DNA of 64,000 bases from Ammoniphilus resinae (lineage in GTDB: Bacteria; Bacillota; Bacilli; Aneurinibacillales; RAOX-1), in assembly GCF_017873965.1 (NCBI RefSeq), contig NZ_JAGGKT010000002.1:124001-188000 (forward strand), given 5' to 3'. The translations under genes and the position numbers were made by a program. Positions 44,785-53,055 of this stretch are shown here, piece after piece. Under the pieces are notes generated by a model, which did not search any database, was not told the DNA's origin, and saw only the letters and a list, made by a program, of their open reading frames with translations. Each line of letters begins with the position of its first letter. Within the stretch, counting starts at the first letter, position 1.

Positions 44785-45708
44785 TTATTCCTTTATAAAC
44801 TGGGCCACGAGTCGATGTGCCTCGCGACTTTCCTCCGAATCCGGAAACGTTCGTAAGAAGCCGTGAATCGTCCCTTCAAAGCGTGTCATCGTAACGGGGA
44901 CTCCTGCCTCTTGCAGGCGTTTGCCATATTCTTCGCCCTCATCGCGGAGAACATCCTTTTCGATCGTCAGGATCAGTGCCGGGGGTAACCCGTTGAGATC
45001 TGCTTTAATCGGTGAGGCATAGGGGTGTGTGCGATGCTCTTCTTTTTCTAGATAAAAATTCCAGAAATGGCTCATTTTCAAATTGGAAAGCCCAAAACCT
45101 ACCGCATTCTCCTGATAGGACGGATAGGGGGATGGTGAGCCATGATGGTGAAAATCAGTGACAGGGTACAGCAGCACTTGTTTTGAAATAGTTGGGCCAC
45201 CTTGTTCCCTAGCCATGAGACAGACGACAGTCGCCAGGTTTCCTCCGGCACTGTCTCCCGCTACATAAAGCGGAGTTCCTTCCGCGTTTAATTCTTCGCG
45301 ATGATCATCCACCCATTTTGTGGCTGCAAAACAATCTTCAGGCGCAGCTGGAAAAGGGTGTTCTGGTGCCAATCGATAATCGACGGACACCACTTTGCAA
45401 CCTGTTTCCCTAGCGAGTAACCGGCAGACGACATCATGCGTTTCCACACTAAGTAAGACAAATCCTCCTCCATGAAAATAGACGATTATCGGAAAAGGTC
45501 CTTCCCCTTCAGGGGTATAAATGCGAATCGGGATGTGTCCGGCAGGGCCGGGAATCTGGTGATCCTGAACAGATGCAACCTGTGGCCGTTGTTCGACCGG
45601 TGGAACAAGCGTATGTTCGATATCACGGGATGCGATCATTTCCTCAGGCGTCATTTCGGTTGAGGGTATAAGACGTAAGTTTTCTATTACATGCGGTTTT
45701 AGGGACAT
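44785..45708 (-). CDS. Alpha/beta hydrolase, hormone-sensitive-lipase family esterase
   Basis: The 307-residue enzyme has the oxyanion motif HGGGF (residue ~79), the nucleophile GDSAG, the Asp region (LILTIEKDVLRDEG) and the catalytic His near GTIHGF. These are family IV bacterial esterases acting on short acyl esters. TGAGGAGGAATTGTC precedes the ATG. It is monocistronic, opposed to the M20 gene. Natural substrate unknown. Confidence 0.88.
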   Translation of the reverse strand: MSLKPHVIENLRLIPSTEMTPEEMIASRDIEHTLVPPVEQRPQVASVQDHQIPGPAGHIPIRIYTPEGEGPFPIIVYFHGGGFVLLSVETHDVVCRLLARETGCKVVSVDYRLAPEHPFPAAPEDCFAATKWVDDHREELNAEGTPLYVAGDSAGGNLATVVCLMAREQGGPTISKQVLLYPVTDFHHHGSPSPYPSYQENAVGFGLSNLKMSHFWNFYLEKEEHRTHPYASPIKADLNGLPPALILTIEKDVLRDEGEEYGKRLQEAGVPVTMTRFEGTIHGFLRTFPDSEESREAHRLVAQFIKE

Positions 45709-45798
45709 GACAATTCCTCCTCAGACATAAACCTAGCTCTTCTTCTATAATAGCCTTTAATCTGGACAGACTCCACCTTTTTTGTAAGTGTATGTCAA

Positions 45799-45807
45799 TG
45801 GTATAAT
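45799..45807 (+). promoter_or_regulatory. Extended -10 promoter
   Basis: TGGTATAAT lies about 35 bases before the TTG start of the next gene; an imperfect TTGTAA is 14 bases upstream of it. Confidence 0.45.
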
Positions 45808-45841
45808 AATGGAAAGTGAATGTGAAAGGGGTACAGCTTTT

Positions 45842-46534
45842 TTGAAAAAAATAGGATGGATCTTAACATCATTGGGCATCGTTCTAGCCGGTGGACTTTA
45901 CTACGGGTATGAACAATTTATAAATGTAAAACCGCAAGCCATCACTATTCCCCAGGAGGAGAGGTTCTTCCAAGACGATGGAACAAGCCTTGATTGGCTA
46001 GAGGATCCTGCCCTCGTGGAGAATACAGATACAGTACCAAAAAACCAACCTGTGGTTGAATCACCATCAGACGTTGTGGTAACCGAAAACACTGTAAAAG
46101 AGCAAACTTCTTCACCGAAGCGAGCTCCTAAACAAAATATTGATTCTGGACAACCTTCTGCTACACCTGTGAAGAAAGCGAATCCCATTGCAGAAATCAA
46201 AAGCAAATACACCGTTCAATTTAAAAAGCTGGAGCGTACCTATCAAGGAAAGTTGATGGGATTAATTGGACAAGCCAAGGCAGATTATGTCGCGATGAAA
46301 AAAGGGGAACTTGAAACCTCCACCATGTCTCTAGCTACCGAGTACTTAAAGCGCGCACAGCAAATGGAAAGTGAGGCGGATGCACAGTTTTACTCCGTGC
46401 TTTCCCAAATGAAGCAGGAGTTGATTAACCAAGGTCTTCCTAATAAACTTGCGGATAACGCAGAGATCGAATACGAACAAAGAAAAAAGAACCAGCGAGC
46501 GGCTCTCCTACAGAAGTTTTCGTCGAAGCTATAA
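45842..46534 (+). CDS. Membrane-anchored protein with coiled-coil tail
   Basis: The 230-residue protein has an N-terminal signal anchor (KKIGWILTSLGIVLAGGLYYG), a Pro/Thr/Ser/Lys-rich extracellular linker (residues ~45-115) and a charged helical C-terminal domain (~115-230: LERTYQGKLMGLIGQAKADYVAMKKGEL...). No family was recognised. TTG at 45842 (10 bases after GAAAGGGG) is preferred, as the frame upstream to 45788 overlaps the promoter. Expected on the outer face of the membrane. Confidence 0.65.
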   Translation: MKKIGWILTSLGIVLAGGLYYGYEQFINVKPQAITIPQEERFFQDDGTSLDWLEDPALVENTDTVPKNQPVVESPSDVVVTENTVKEQTSSPKRAPKQNIDSGQPSATPVKKANPIAEIKSKYTVQFKKLERTYQGKLMGLIGQAKADYVAMKKGELETSTMSLATEYLKRAQQMESEADAQFYSVLSQMKQELINQGLPNKLADNAEIEYEQRKKNQRAALLQKFSSKL

Positions 46535-46543
46535 GAAAGAAAA

Positions 46544-46561
46544 CGCCCCCAAAAGGGGGCG
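46544..46561 (-). terminator. Terminator of the small minus-strand gene
   Basis: CGCCCCC-AAAA-GGGGGCG; read on the minus strand it is followed by TTTTCTTTC. Confidence 0.75.
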
Positions 46562-46566
46562 GAAAG

Positions 46567-46692
46567 TTAGTGTTTCATTCCGTGCTTAACACCATAACGA
46601 ACAGCCAGGTAAATACCTCCGATGACCAAGGCCATAGGAATAAGACACCAAAGTCCAACACCCATTCCATAACCCATCATGCCATACATCAT
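46567..46692 (-). CDS. Small membrane protein, Met/Gly-rich
   Basis: The 41-residue product starts MMYGMMGYGMGVGLWC, contains one membrane helix (LIPMALVIGGIYLAVRYGV) and ends KHGMKH. It resembles small SHOCT-less membrane peptides of Bacillales, and Met/His residues could bind metal, but the function is unknown. GGGAG at 9 bases supports the ATG at 46692 rather than an ATG 90 bases upstream. Confidence 0.6.
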   Translation of the reverse strand: MMYGMMGYGMGVGLWCLIPMALVIGGIYLAVRYGVKHGMKH

Positions 46693-46808
46693 GTGAATCA
46701 CTCCCTTTCTACCTTCAATATAACACCATTGGAGGCAGCTACAGTGTATGAAGTGTGAAGTATTTTTGAATTTTTTACTCAAGTTAATATTTAAGGGATA
46801 ATTGAACG

Positions 46809-46853
46809 ATGAAGGACAAATCTTGCTTGTACATCATGGGAAATGTCCTTCAT
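46809..46853. other. 10-bp inverted repeat upstream of ferredoxin
   Basis: ATGAAGGACA (46809-46818) and TGTCCTTCAT (46844-46853) flank 25 bases. It may be a protein-binding site or a transcript hairpin. No T-run follows. Confidence 0.5.
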
Positions 46854-46892
46854 AAATCGCGGTCCCAACAACAAGACTTTAACTTATAGATT

Positions 46893-47205
<313 letters not shown>

Positions 47206-47213
47206 ATTCATTG

Positions 47214-47264
47214 AAGGGTATCCCGATAGTCTAGATTTTTAGGCTGAGGGATCCCTCTTTTTTT
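47214..47264 (+). terminator. fer terminator
   Basis: AGGGTATCCC pairs with GGGATCCCT (one bulge) across a long loop, followed by a T-rich run. Confidence 0.6.
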
Positions 47265-47335
47265 TCGCTAAGTTCAAAAACGGTATGCCAAAAAGAGTCA
47301 TCTTATTCTAAAATGAATGAGAAAGGAGACTACCA

Positions 47336-47755
47336 ATGAAAATCTTAAGAGGGCATCATGTATTATGTATCCACGGCTTTCAGGGGATGGGCTACAGTTC
47401 GGAATTCATCGATAAAATGACCGAAATTGTAGAGGATATGCGGAATGAACAAATGACTTTCCCTGTCAGAGTTGTCCAAGATCTTGACGAGGCCTGCTTT
47501 AGCTGTCCGAATCGGGGAGATGGGTTTTGTAATGCGGGGGAGGATTCCGATGATCACGTGCGGAATATGGATTCAAGGGCCATGGAGCACCTTGGGATTA
47601 CACATGGTGAGATTTTGGATAAAAATGCATTAATCCGCTTGACAGCCCGGAAGATCAGAACTGAAGATCTGAATGATATCTGTGAAGGATGCTCCTGGTT
47701 AAGATACGGGGTTTGCAAAGAGGGGATCCGAATGCTGAATCAAAAATTTACCTAA
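47336..47755 (+). CDS. DUF1284 family protein
   Basis: The 139-residue protein matches DUF1284 as I recall it, beginning MKILRGHHVLCIHGFQGMGYS. Six cysteines occur as C...C..C in EACFSCPNRGDGFCNAG and CEGCSWLRYGVC, which looks like an Fe-S or metal-binding site. Function unknown. GAAAGGAG precedes the ATG. It follows ferredoxin but has its own promoter region, so a redox link is only suggestive. Confidence 0.8.
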   Translation: MKILRGHHVLCIHGFQGMGYSSEFIDKMTEIVEDMRNEQMTFPVRVVQDLDEACFSCPNRGDGFCNAGEDSDDHVRNMDSRAMEHLGITHGEILDKNALIRLTARKIRTEDLNDICEGCSWLRYGVCKEGIRMLNQKFT

Positions 47756-48018
47756 AGAAAGGCAGGTTCAACCTGCCTATTTACTTTACGGTCTGATGAA
47801 TTCCTGCACCCAGTAGGTTCATAGGAGCCTCCCTTAGCAAGACCAACCCCAATTTCCGTATAATTCTTATTTAATATATTCGCCCTACATATGCAATTCT
47901 CATTATGAAAAATCAGTTTTTAAGCAGATTCTCGCTAGCGCATGAAACCCATTCTCTCTTCATATGATGAAATGATTAGCCCCGCTGACATCAGGACATT
48001 GTAAAGGAGAATGCCGAT
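47756..48018. other. Intergenic region between DUF1284 and guaD
   Basis: A perfect hairpin AGGCAGGTT-C-AACCTGCCT at about 47760-47779 follows the DUF1284 stop and may terminate transcription. The remaining ~240 bases carry the guaD promoter region. No purine riboswitch core or small gene was found. Confidence 0.45.
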
Positions 48019-48489
48019 ATGGAAAGGGAAAAGTGGATGGAAATGGCCATACAACTGGCGCTAGATAATGTGACTAAGGGACATGGCGGACCATTTGGTG
48101 CGGTAGTTGTCAAGGACGGAAAAGTGATCGGGGTCGGGCGAAATGAAGTAACCGCAAATAACGACCCCACGGCACATGCTGAGATCCAGGCGATCCGCGA
48201 GGCCTGCAGTCATTTGGGAGATTTTCAATTGGCCGGCTGTGAAATCTACACCAGCTGTGAACCCTGCCCGATGTGTATTGGCGCGATCTATTGGTCGCGG
48301 CCGAAAGCTGTCTATTATGCCTGTTCGAAAGAAGACGCTGCAAGAATCGGGTTTGATGACCATTTTATTTATCAACAACTTGCCCTTCCTTTTGCTGAAA
48401 GATCGGTAGAGATGAAAAAGATTTACCCGGAAACAAGCAGCTTGCCTTTTCAAGCTTGGGAAAGTACACAGAATAAAATCATTTATTGA
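48019..48489 (+). CDS. guaD: Guanine deaminase
   Basis: The 156-residue zinc enzyme converts guanine to xanthine in purine salvage and nitrogen scavenging. It follows B. subtilis GuaD in length and sequence (GGPFGAVVVKDGKVIG, NDPTAHAEIQAIR, SCEPCPMCIGAIYWSRPKAVYYA, FDDHFIY). The HAE and PCPMC motifs provide zinc ligands and the proton-shuttling Glu. The long C-terminal segment (FQAWESTQNKIIY) distinguishes it from tRNA adenosine deaminase TadA. AAAGGAG precedes the ATG. Confidence 0.92.
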   Translation: MEREKWMEMAIQLALDNVTKGHGGPFGAVVVKDGKVIGVGRNEVTANNDPTAHAEIQAIREACSHLGDFQLAGCEIYTSCEPCPMCIGAIYWSRPKAVYYACSKEDAARIGFDDHFIYQQLALPFAERSVEMKKIYPETSSLPFQAWESTQNKIIY

Positions 48490-48541
48490 GGGATAATATT
48501 TGATACAATAGAAGATGCGAATAATTGTTTTGGAGGCATAC

Positions 48542-49291
48542 ATGATTACCATTAAAACTGAAGAAGAAATTCAGAAAATGAAAGAAGCAGGAAAAATCCT
48601 GGCCGCTTGTCACAAAGAAATCGCGAATTTGATTCGTCCAGGGATCACAAGCCTTGAAATCGATCAATTTGTGGAGAAACTTCTGCAAAAACACGGAGCA
48701 ACCCCGGAACAAAAAGGCTATCACGGATACCCTTTTGCAACCTGCGCTTCTGTCAATGATGTGATTTGTCACGGTTTCCCTTCCAAAGAACCATTGAAAG
48801 ATGGTGACATCGTGACCATCGATATGGTTGTGAATTTGAATGGGTGGTTGGCGGACTCAGCTTGGTCCTATGCTGTTGGGGAAATTTCTGAAAAAGCGCA
48901 AAAGCTGTTGGACGTTACTAAAGAATCTTTGTATAAAGGAATTGAAAAAGCGGTGATCGGAAATCGAATTGGCGATATTTCCTATGCCATTCAATCCTTT
49001 GTCGAGCCATTGGGTTATTCCGTGGTACGAGATTTTACTGGACACGGCATCGGCAAAGTGATGCATGAAGACCCCGCTGTTCCGCACTATGGACCTGCAG
49101 GTCGCGGCCCCCGGTTAAAAGAAGGCATGGTCATCACTATAGAACCTATGATCAATACAGGTAAATACCATTCCAAGGTCGACGAAGACGGCTGGACTGC
49201 ACGTACGCGTGATGGCTCGTTGTCTGCCCAATATGAGCATACGATTGCCATTACAAAGGACGGTCCCGTGATTTTGACGGATCAGGATTGA
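48542..49291 (+). CDS. map: Methionine aminopeptidase, type I (MapB-like)
   Basis: The 249-residue enzyme removes the initiator methionine. The dinuclear metal ligands are intact: two Asp (VTIDMVVNLNGWLADSAW), His (FTGHGIGKVMHEDP), Glu (TIEPM) and Glu (QYEHT). Length equals B. subtilis MapB (YflG), not the ribosomal-operon Map, so this is probably the second paralogue. The ATG at 48542 follows TGGAGG; an earlier in-frame ATG lacks such a site. Confidence 0.92.
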   Translation: MITIKTEEEIQKMKEAGKILAACHKEIANLIRPGITSLEIDQFVEKLLQKHGATPEQKGYHGYPFATCASVNDVICHGFPSKEPLKDGDIVTIDMVVNLNGWLADSAWSYAVGEISEKAQKLLDVTKESLYKGIEKAVIGNRIGDISYAIQSFVEPLGYSVVRDFTGHGIGKVMHEDPAVPHYGPAGRGPRLKEGMVITIEPMINTGKYHSKVDEDGWTARTRDGSLSAQYEHTIAITKDGPVILTDQD

Positions 49292-49295
49292 GTGG

Positions 49296-49484
49296 GATAA
49301 CGGAAAATATTTCCGTTATCTTTTTTATTTCGTTAGATGATGGCGGGATAACGGAAAGATTTTCCGCTATTTTTGTTTGTAAGCTATTTCAGGCAGGTTG
49401 GCCATTCCTTTAAAGGAAAATATTTCCGCTATCTGAACTATTTTTGGTGTGATCTCCCTGATAACGGAAATTTCTTCCGTTATC
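49296..49484. repeat. Cluster of four dispersed palindromes (49.4 kb)
   Basis: Copies at 49296-49320, 49347-49374, 49412-49433 (left arm decayed) and 49460-49484. The first two are followed by T6 and T5, so they may terminate map transcription. The interval between map and the next gene consists almost wholly of these elements. Confidence 0.85.
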
Positions 49485-49550
49485 GTTAAAACCCCATATG
49501 ATTCCCGGAAATATTGGGATAATATTAGAAAATATATCGGAGGACGAACC

Positions 49551-50192
49551 ATGAAAATAGGAATCATTGGTGCAAGCGGGAAGGCAGGAAGGCTGATTCT
49601 AAAAGAGGCAATTGACAGAGGACATGAAGTGACTGCCATTGTTCGTGATGCATCCAAAGTTCAAAACACAAAAATTGCAGTTTTTGAAAAAAATATCTTC
49701 GATCTGACATCAGAGGATCTTAGCCAGTTTGATGTTATTGTAAATGCCTTCGGTGCACCTATGGGGCAAGAAAATCAACACGTGGAAGCCGGTAGAGTGT
49801 TGATTCGTGCACTTAAAGGGGCACCCCTGACAAGATTAGTTGTCGTTGGAGGGGCTGGAAGTCTCTATGTGGATGAACAGAAAACCATTCGCGTCATGGA
49901 AACCCCTGAATTTCCTGAGGCCTATCTAAAAACAGCTGAGAACCAAAGCAAAAACCTGTCGGAATTACAAAAGTCGACTGGTTTTCAATGGACTTTTATT
50001 AGTCCTGCAGGTTTCTTTAACCCCGAAGGAAAACGGACAGGCAGCTATCAAAAAGGGGGAGACTTCCTTACCCTCAACTTAAAAGGGGAGAGCTACATCA
50101 GCTATGCGGATTATGCCATCGCCGTTCTAGACGAAATCGAGGATCCCCATCACATCAACGAGCGTTTTTCCGTTGTGGGGGAAGCAGAATAG
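49551..50192 (+). CDS. NAD(P)-binding atypical short-chain dehydrogenase (YwnB-like)
   Basis: The 213-residue protein starts MKIGIIGASGKAGRLILKEA with the GxxGxxG dinucleotide motif of the NAD(P)H-binding/NmrA-like group, followed by VTAIVRDASKV and a VVGGAGSL strand. These proteins act as reductases or redox sensors. The ATG at 49551 has CGGAGGA at the proper distance; a longer frame runs back through a palindrome and is rejected. No substrate evident. Confidence 0.85.
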   Translation: MKIGIIGASGKAGRLILKEAIDRGHEVTAIVRDASKVQNTKIAVFEKNIFDLTSEDLSQFDVIVNAFGAPMGQENQHVEAGRVLIRALKGAPLTRLVVVGGAGSLYVDEQKTIRVMETPEFPEAYLKTAENQSKNLSELQKSTGFQWTFISPAGFFNPEGKRTGSYQKGGDFLTLNLKGESYISYADYAIAVLDEIEDPHHINERFSVVGEAE

Positions 50193-50328
50193 GGTTCAAC
50201 TGCCACTCCAACAAAAGATTTTTTGGTTTGATGTCACCTAACCGTCGAAAATAGGGGGAAAATCTATTACTTTAAAATGACATTATCATATGATATTAGT
50301 GCCAAATCCAAAAAATGAGGTGAGCTAT

Positions 50329-51507
50329 TTGGGAATTAGACCGAGAAAAGCTTGTCCTGATGAAACGTGTTTTCAAGATCTTAAGGAAATGTTGCAAGAT
50401 TTGGAAGGAAGATTTATTTCAGTTGCGCTTTCAGGCAGTTTTGAAACTCTACAAGGAAAGCTGTTTCGGGTTGATGAAGGAAAAATTATACTCGTTGGGT
50501 TATTCGGTTTACGAATTATTCCAATCTGTACGATCAGTTCTATCGATCACGGTCCTTTTGCTTATGTAGCAAATAGTGCAGATGATACCGTCTCCGTAAT
50601 AAATACCGCAACCAATACGGTGTTCTCTTTGATTCCTGTTGGGGACACCCCTTTCAAAATTGCCATTACACCTGACGGATCCCGTGCCTATGTGACAAAT
50701 CGGAACAGCAGTACGGTATCCGTGATTGACACGGCCTTAAACGAAGTGATCGATACCATTGAATTGGATCCTGCCGCCATTCCTAGAGGTATTGCGATTA
50801 CGCCTGACGGAACCCGGGCCTATACAGCAAATCAAAACAACAACACGGTGTCCGTCATCGACATCACCGCGACACCCAATACAGTCATACAGGTCATTGA
50901 TCTTACAGCTGTTGCCCCTCCTGCATTATCTCCTAACGGAATAGCAATTACCCCCGATGGTTCCCGTGCCTATGTTGCTAATACAGGCAATAGTATCGTA
51001 TCTGTGATTGACATTACTGTTACACCCAATGTCCTCATACAAAACCTTGATATTTCTCCTGGTGGGGTATTTCCCGCTGGCATTGCCATCAGACCAGATG
51101 GTACCCGTGCTTATACCGCAAATGTTGGCAACAATACGGTGACCGTCATTGATATCACCGTGACACCAAATGTGGTCGTCGTTAATATTCCCCTTGTCGC
51201 CAACACTCCTCGTGCCATTGCTATCACACCTGACGGAACCCGGGCCTATACAGCAAATGAAAATACCTCCTCGGTGAGCACAATCCACTTGGGTTTGAAT
51301 GAGGTCATAAATACAGTTTCACTTGCTCCAGCCGGAACAATCCCCCAAGACATTGCCATCACACCTGACGGAACTCGAGCATACACAGCAAATCAAGGAA
51401 CTAGCAATGTCTCTGTTATTAACACAGCAACAAACACATTAATCAACGGCCCGATTGAGGTCGGAGAATCACCTATCGGAATAGCAATTACCCCAATCCT
51501 TATATGA
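50329..51507 (+). CDS. YVTN beta-propeller protein with Sm-like N-terminal domain
   Basis: The 392-residue protein has an N-terminal ~70-residue domain (LQDLEGRFISVALSGSF, then GKLFRVDEGKIILVGLFG) that resembles a small Sm-like barrel, followed by seven YVTN/NHL-type blades, each with a core like IAITPDGTRAYTAN. No signal peptide or membrane helix is seen. TTG at 50329, 5-6 bases after GAGGTGAG, is preferred over an ATG at 50290 that lacks a ribosome-binding site. Similar proteins are found among spore-surface proteins of Bacillales, but this is an inference. Strong terminator follows. Confidence 0.72.
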   Translation: MGIRPRKACPDETCFQDLKEMLQDLEGRFISVALSGSFETLQGKLFRVDEGKIILVGLFGLRIIPICTISSIDHGPFAYVANSADDTVSVINTATNTVFSLIPVGDTPFKIAITPDGSRAYVTNRNSSTVSVIDTALNEVIDTIELDPAAIPRGIAITPDGTRAYTANQNNNTVSVIDITATPNTVIQVIDLTAVAPPALSPNGIAITPDGSRAYVANTGNSIVSVIDITVTPNVLIQNLDISPGGVFPAGIAIRPDGTRAYTANVGNNTVTVIDITVTPNVVVVNIPLVANTPRAIAITPDGTRAYTANENTSSVSTIHLGLNEVINTVSLAPAGTIPQDIAITPDGTRAYTANQGTSNVSVINTATNTLINGPIEVGESPIGIAITPILI

Positions 51508-51541
51508 AAAAAGCTTATAAGCCAGGTTATTAGCTATAGAT

Positions 51542-51578
51542 AATCCTCCTTAAGAGAAAAGAAAGGAGGATTTTTTTA
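51542..51578 (+). terminator. Terminator after the beta-propeller gene
   Basis: AATCCTCCTT pairs with AAGGAGGATT, followed by T7. Confidence 0.9.
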
Positions 51579-51620
51579 ATGACTAAATGAAAAATAGTTA
51601 AGTCCAGGAACAATTAAATT

Positions 51621-51697
51621 TATAAACGTGACAGATTTACGGATTTAACTTATTATTTAGACAGTAAGTAAAATTCGTGGGAGGTGTCACGTTTATA
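51621..51697 (+). promoter_or_regulatory. 13-bp inverted repeat spanning the cupin leader
   Basis: TATAAACGTGACA (51621-51633) and TGTCACGTTTATA (51685-51697) are perfect inverted copies 51 bases apart. The right copy lies between the GGGAGG ribosome-binding site and the ATG. It may be twin operators or an mRNA hairpin that blocks initiation. Confidence 0.55.
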
Positions 51698-52035
51698 TGA
51701 AAGTATCTCAAACTGAAACCTTAAAAGGCTTTTCTCTTGGAGATGTAATACAGCGTCCATTCACAGGGGACCAAATGATGGTAGTAAGAGGGGAGGCTCC
51801 CAAAGGAGCCATTGTTGAAAAGCACTCCCATCCACATGAGCAGATGCTTTATGTTATTTCGGGTTCGTTACGGTTTCAATTAGAAGAGGAGGAGCAGGTG
51901 CTCGGTCCAGGTGAAATTGTACACATCCCATCAGGCAAAGAACATTCATTGGTATTTCTCGAAGATTCCCTAATCCTTGATGTGTTTTCTCCGATTAGAG
52001 AAGACATGCTGAAAAAGTTGGAGCAACAACAATAG
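51697..52035 (+). CDS. Cupin-domain protein
   Basis: The 112-residue protein is a single cupin barrel. Metal ligands are visible in motif 1 (VEKHSHPHEQMLYVISG) and motif 2 (PGEIVHIPSGKEH). Small cupins serve as dioxygenases, isomerases or ligand-binding proteins; the function here is not evident. GGGAGG lies 12 bases before the ATG, separated from it by the right arm of a 13-base inverted repeat. Confidence 0.85.
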   Translation: MKVSQTETLKGFSLGDVIQRPFTGDQMMVVRGEAPKGAIVEKHSHPHEQMLYVISGSLRFQLEEEEQVLGPGEIVHIPSGKEHSLVFLEDSLILDVFSPIREDMLKKLEQQQ

Positions 52036-52093
52036 TTCAAAGGGCGAACCAGCAAAACTGGCAAGCCCTTCATTTCTTTAAGAGGTGATAAAA

Positions 52094-52438
52094 ATGAGGT
52101 TTCTCCTCCGGATATTATTTAGTGGACTCTCTCTGTGGATTGCTGACTTGCTAATCGACAGTATCAGCTTGCGGGGATTTGGCACAGCCGTATTAGCTGC
52201 GATTATCTTAGGGTTGGTTAATTTTTTTATCAAACCCATCTTAATCTTCTTCACCTTCCCGATCACCGTTTTAAGCCTTGGACTATTTTTACTAGTCATC
52301 AATGCAATTACCTACTGGATTGCTTCATTGTTCGTTCCGGGTTTTGAGATCTATAGTTTTTGGGGAGCATTCTTGGGAGCGATCGTGACGTCGGTGGTCA
52401 ATGCGCTCCTCAATAGTTTGATTAAAGACCGGGATTAA
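52094..52438 (+). CDS. YvlD-like phage-holin-family-4 membrane protein
   Basis: The 114-residue integral membrane protein has four helices and matches the YvlD/Mmt-holin-like family (GLVNFFIKPILIFFTFPITVLSLGLF). In B. subtilis YvlD modulates envelope-stress responses; it is not a true phage holin. The ATG at 52094 follows AGAGGTGA. It ends at a bidirectional terminator. Confidence 0.83.
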   Translation: MRFLLRILFSGLSLWIADLLIDSISLRGFGTAVLAAIILGLVNFFIKPILIFFTFPITVLSLGLFLLVINAITYWIASLFVPGFEIYSFWGAFLGAIVTSVVNALLNSLIKDRD

Positions 52439-52458
52439 GAACAGACTCGCGAAAAACA

Positions 52459-52483
52459 AAAGTCGGATTAAAAATCCGACTTT
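52459..52483. terminator. Bidirectional terminator
   Basis: AAAGTCGGATT and AATCCGACTTT form a perfect stem between convergent genes, overlapping the stop of the minus-strand gene. Confidence 0.8.
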
Positions 52484-52712
52484 ACCTAAATTCTTCCCGA
52501 ATCCGGTCAATATCGTAGACCACGTTATCGAGCATCATTTTGATTTTATTATTGTCTGTCGTTTGATCGACTACGGCAATCGTATCGACATCAATTTCCA
52601 CGCCGGCCTCATATACATTGCCATCGCGGACAATATAAGCCCCTAAGTTACTTTGGGCAACGATTCCTTTACTGCCAAAAAATTCAGCCCTCGGCATAAG
52701 ATGTGGTTTCAT
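52482..52712 (-). CDS. Small conserved-looking protein of unknown function
   Basis: The 76-residue soluble product (MKPHLMPRAEFFGSKGIVAQ, later VDTIAVVDQTTDNNKIKMML) is not recognised. Its strong AGGAGGG before the ATG and good codon pattern support a real gene. It is likely an alpha/beta protein without membrane segments. The 51-residue gene just upstream on the same strand is probably co-transcribed. Confidence 0.65.
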   Translation of the reverse strand: MKPHLMPRAEFFGSKGIVAQSNLGAYIVRDGNVYEAGVEIDVDTIAVVDQTTDNNKIKMMLDNVVYDIDRIREEFR

Positions 52713-52734
52713 CTAATCCCTCCTAGATTATCAA

Positions 52735-52890
52735 TTACTCATAGTATAAATAACGATATTTCCGATAAATCTCCTGATCCACATCGGTTTGTATGACCTG
52801 TTCGATCATAGGATTCGATGTATCTAGCCTATCTTCCGGTATATCAGCAACTTGTACTTCAGGATCTTGATTGAGCTCATTTCTTTCCAT
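52735..52890 (-). CDS. 51-residue protein, unknown
   Basis: A short open frame starting MERNELNQDPEVQVADIPED and ending EIYRKYRYLYYE, preceded by GGAGGG at 6-7 bases. It is acidic at the start and Tyr-rich at the end, without a membrane helix. It lies 22 bases upstream of the 76-residue gene in the same direction. Real-gene status rests on the ribosome-binding site and spacing; function unknown. Confidence 0.6.
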   Translation of the reverse strand: MERNELNQDPEVQVADIPEDRLDTSNPMIEQVIQTDVDQEIYRKYRYLYYE

Positions 52891-53055
52891 GGATAATCCC
52901 TCCAATCTGTTCATTCCTAATCTATAAGGTGCCCAAATAGAGGATATTTATTTGGTGTAAAAAATTTTTTATGTTTAACATTCATTAATAGAAGGATTTC
53001 GCACGAATTATAGGAATATTAATAATATACCGATATGATGATAGGAGTTGAAAAA

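Noticed and set aside
47780-48018. Purine riboswitch or signal-recognition-particle RNA near guaD
   Set aside because: No conserved riboswitch core or SRP Alu/S-domain pattern was recognised.
48061-48552. 163-residue minus-strand open frame over guaD
   Set aside because: Antisense shadow of guaD, whose protein is clearly recognisable.
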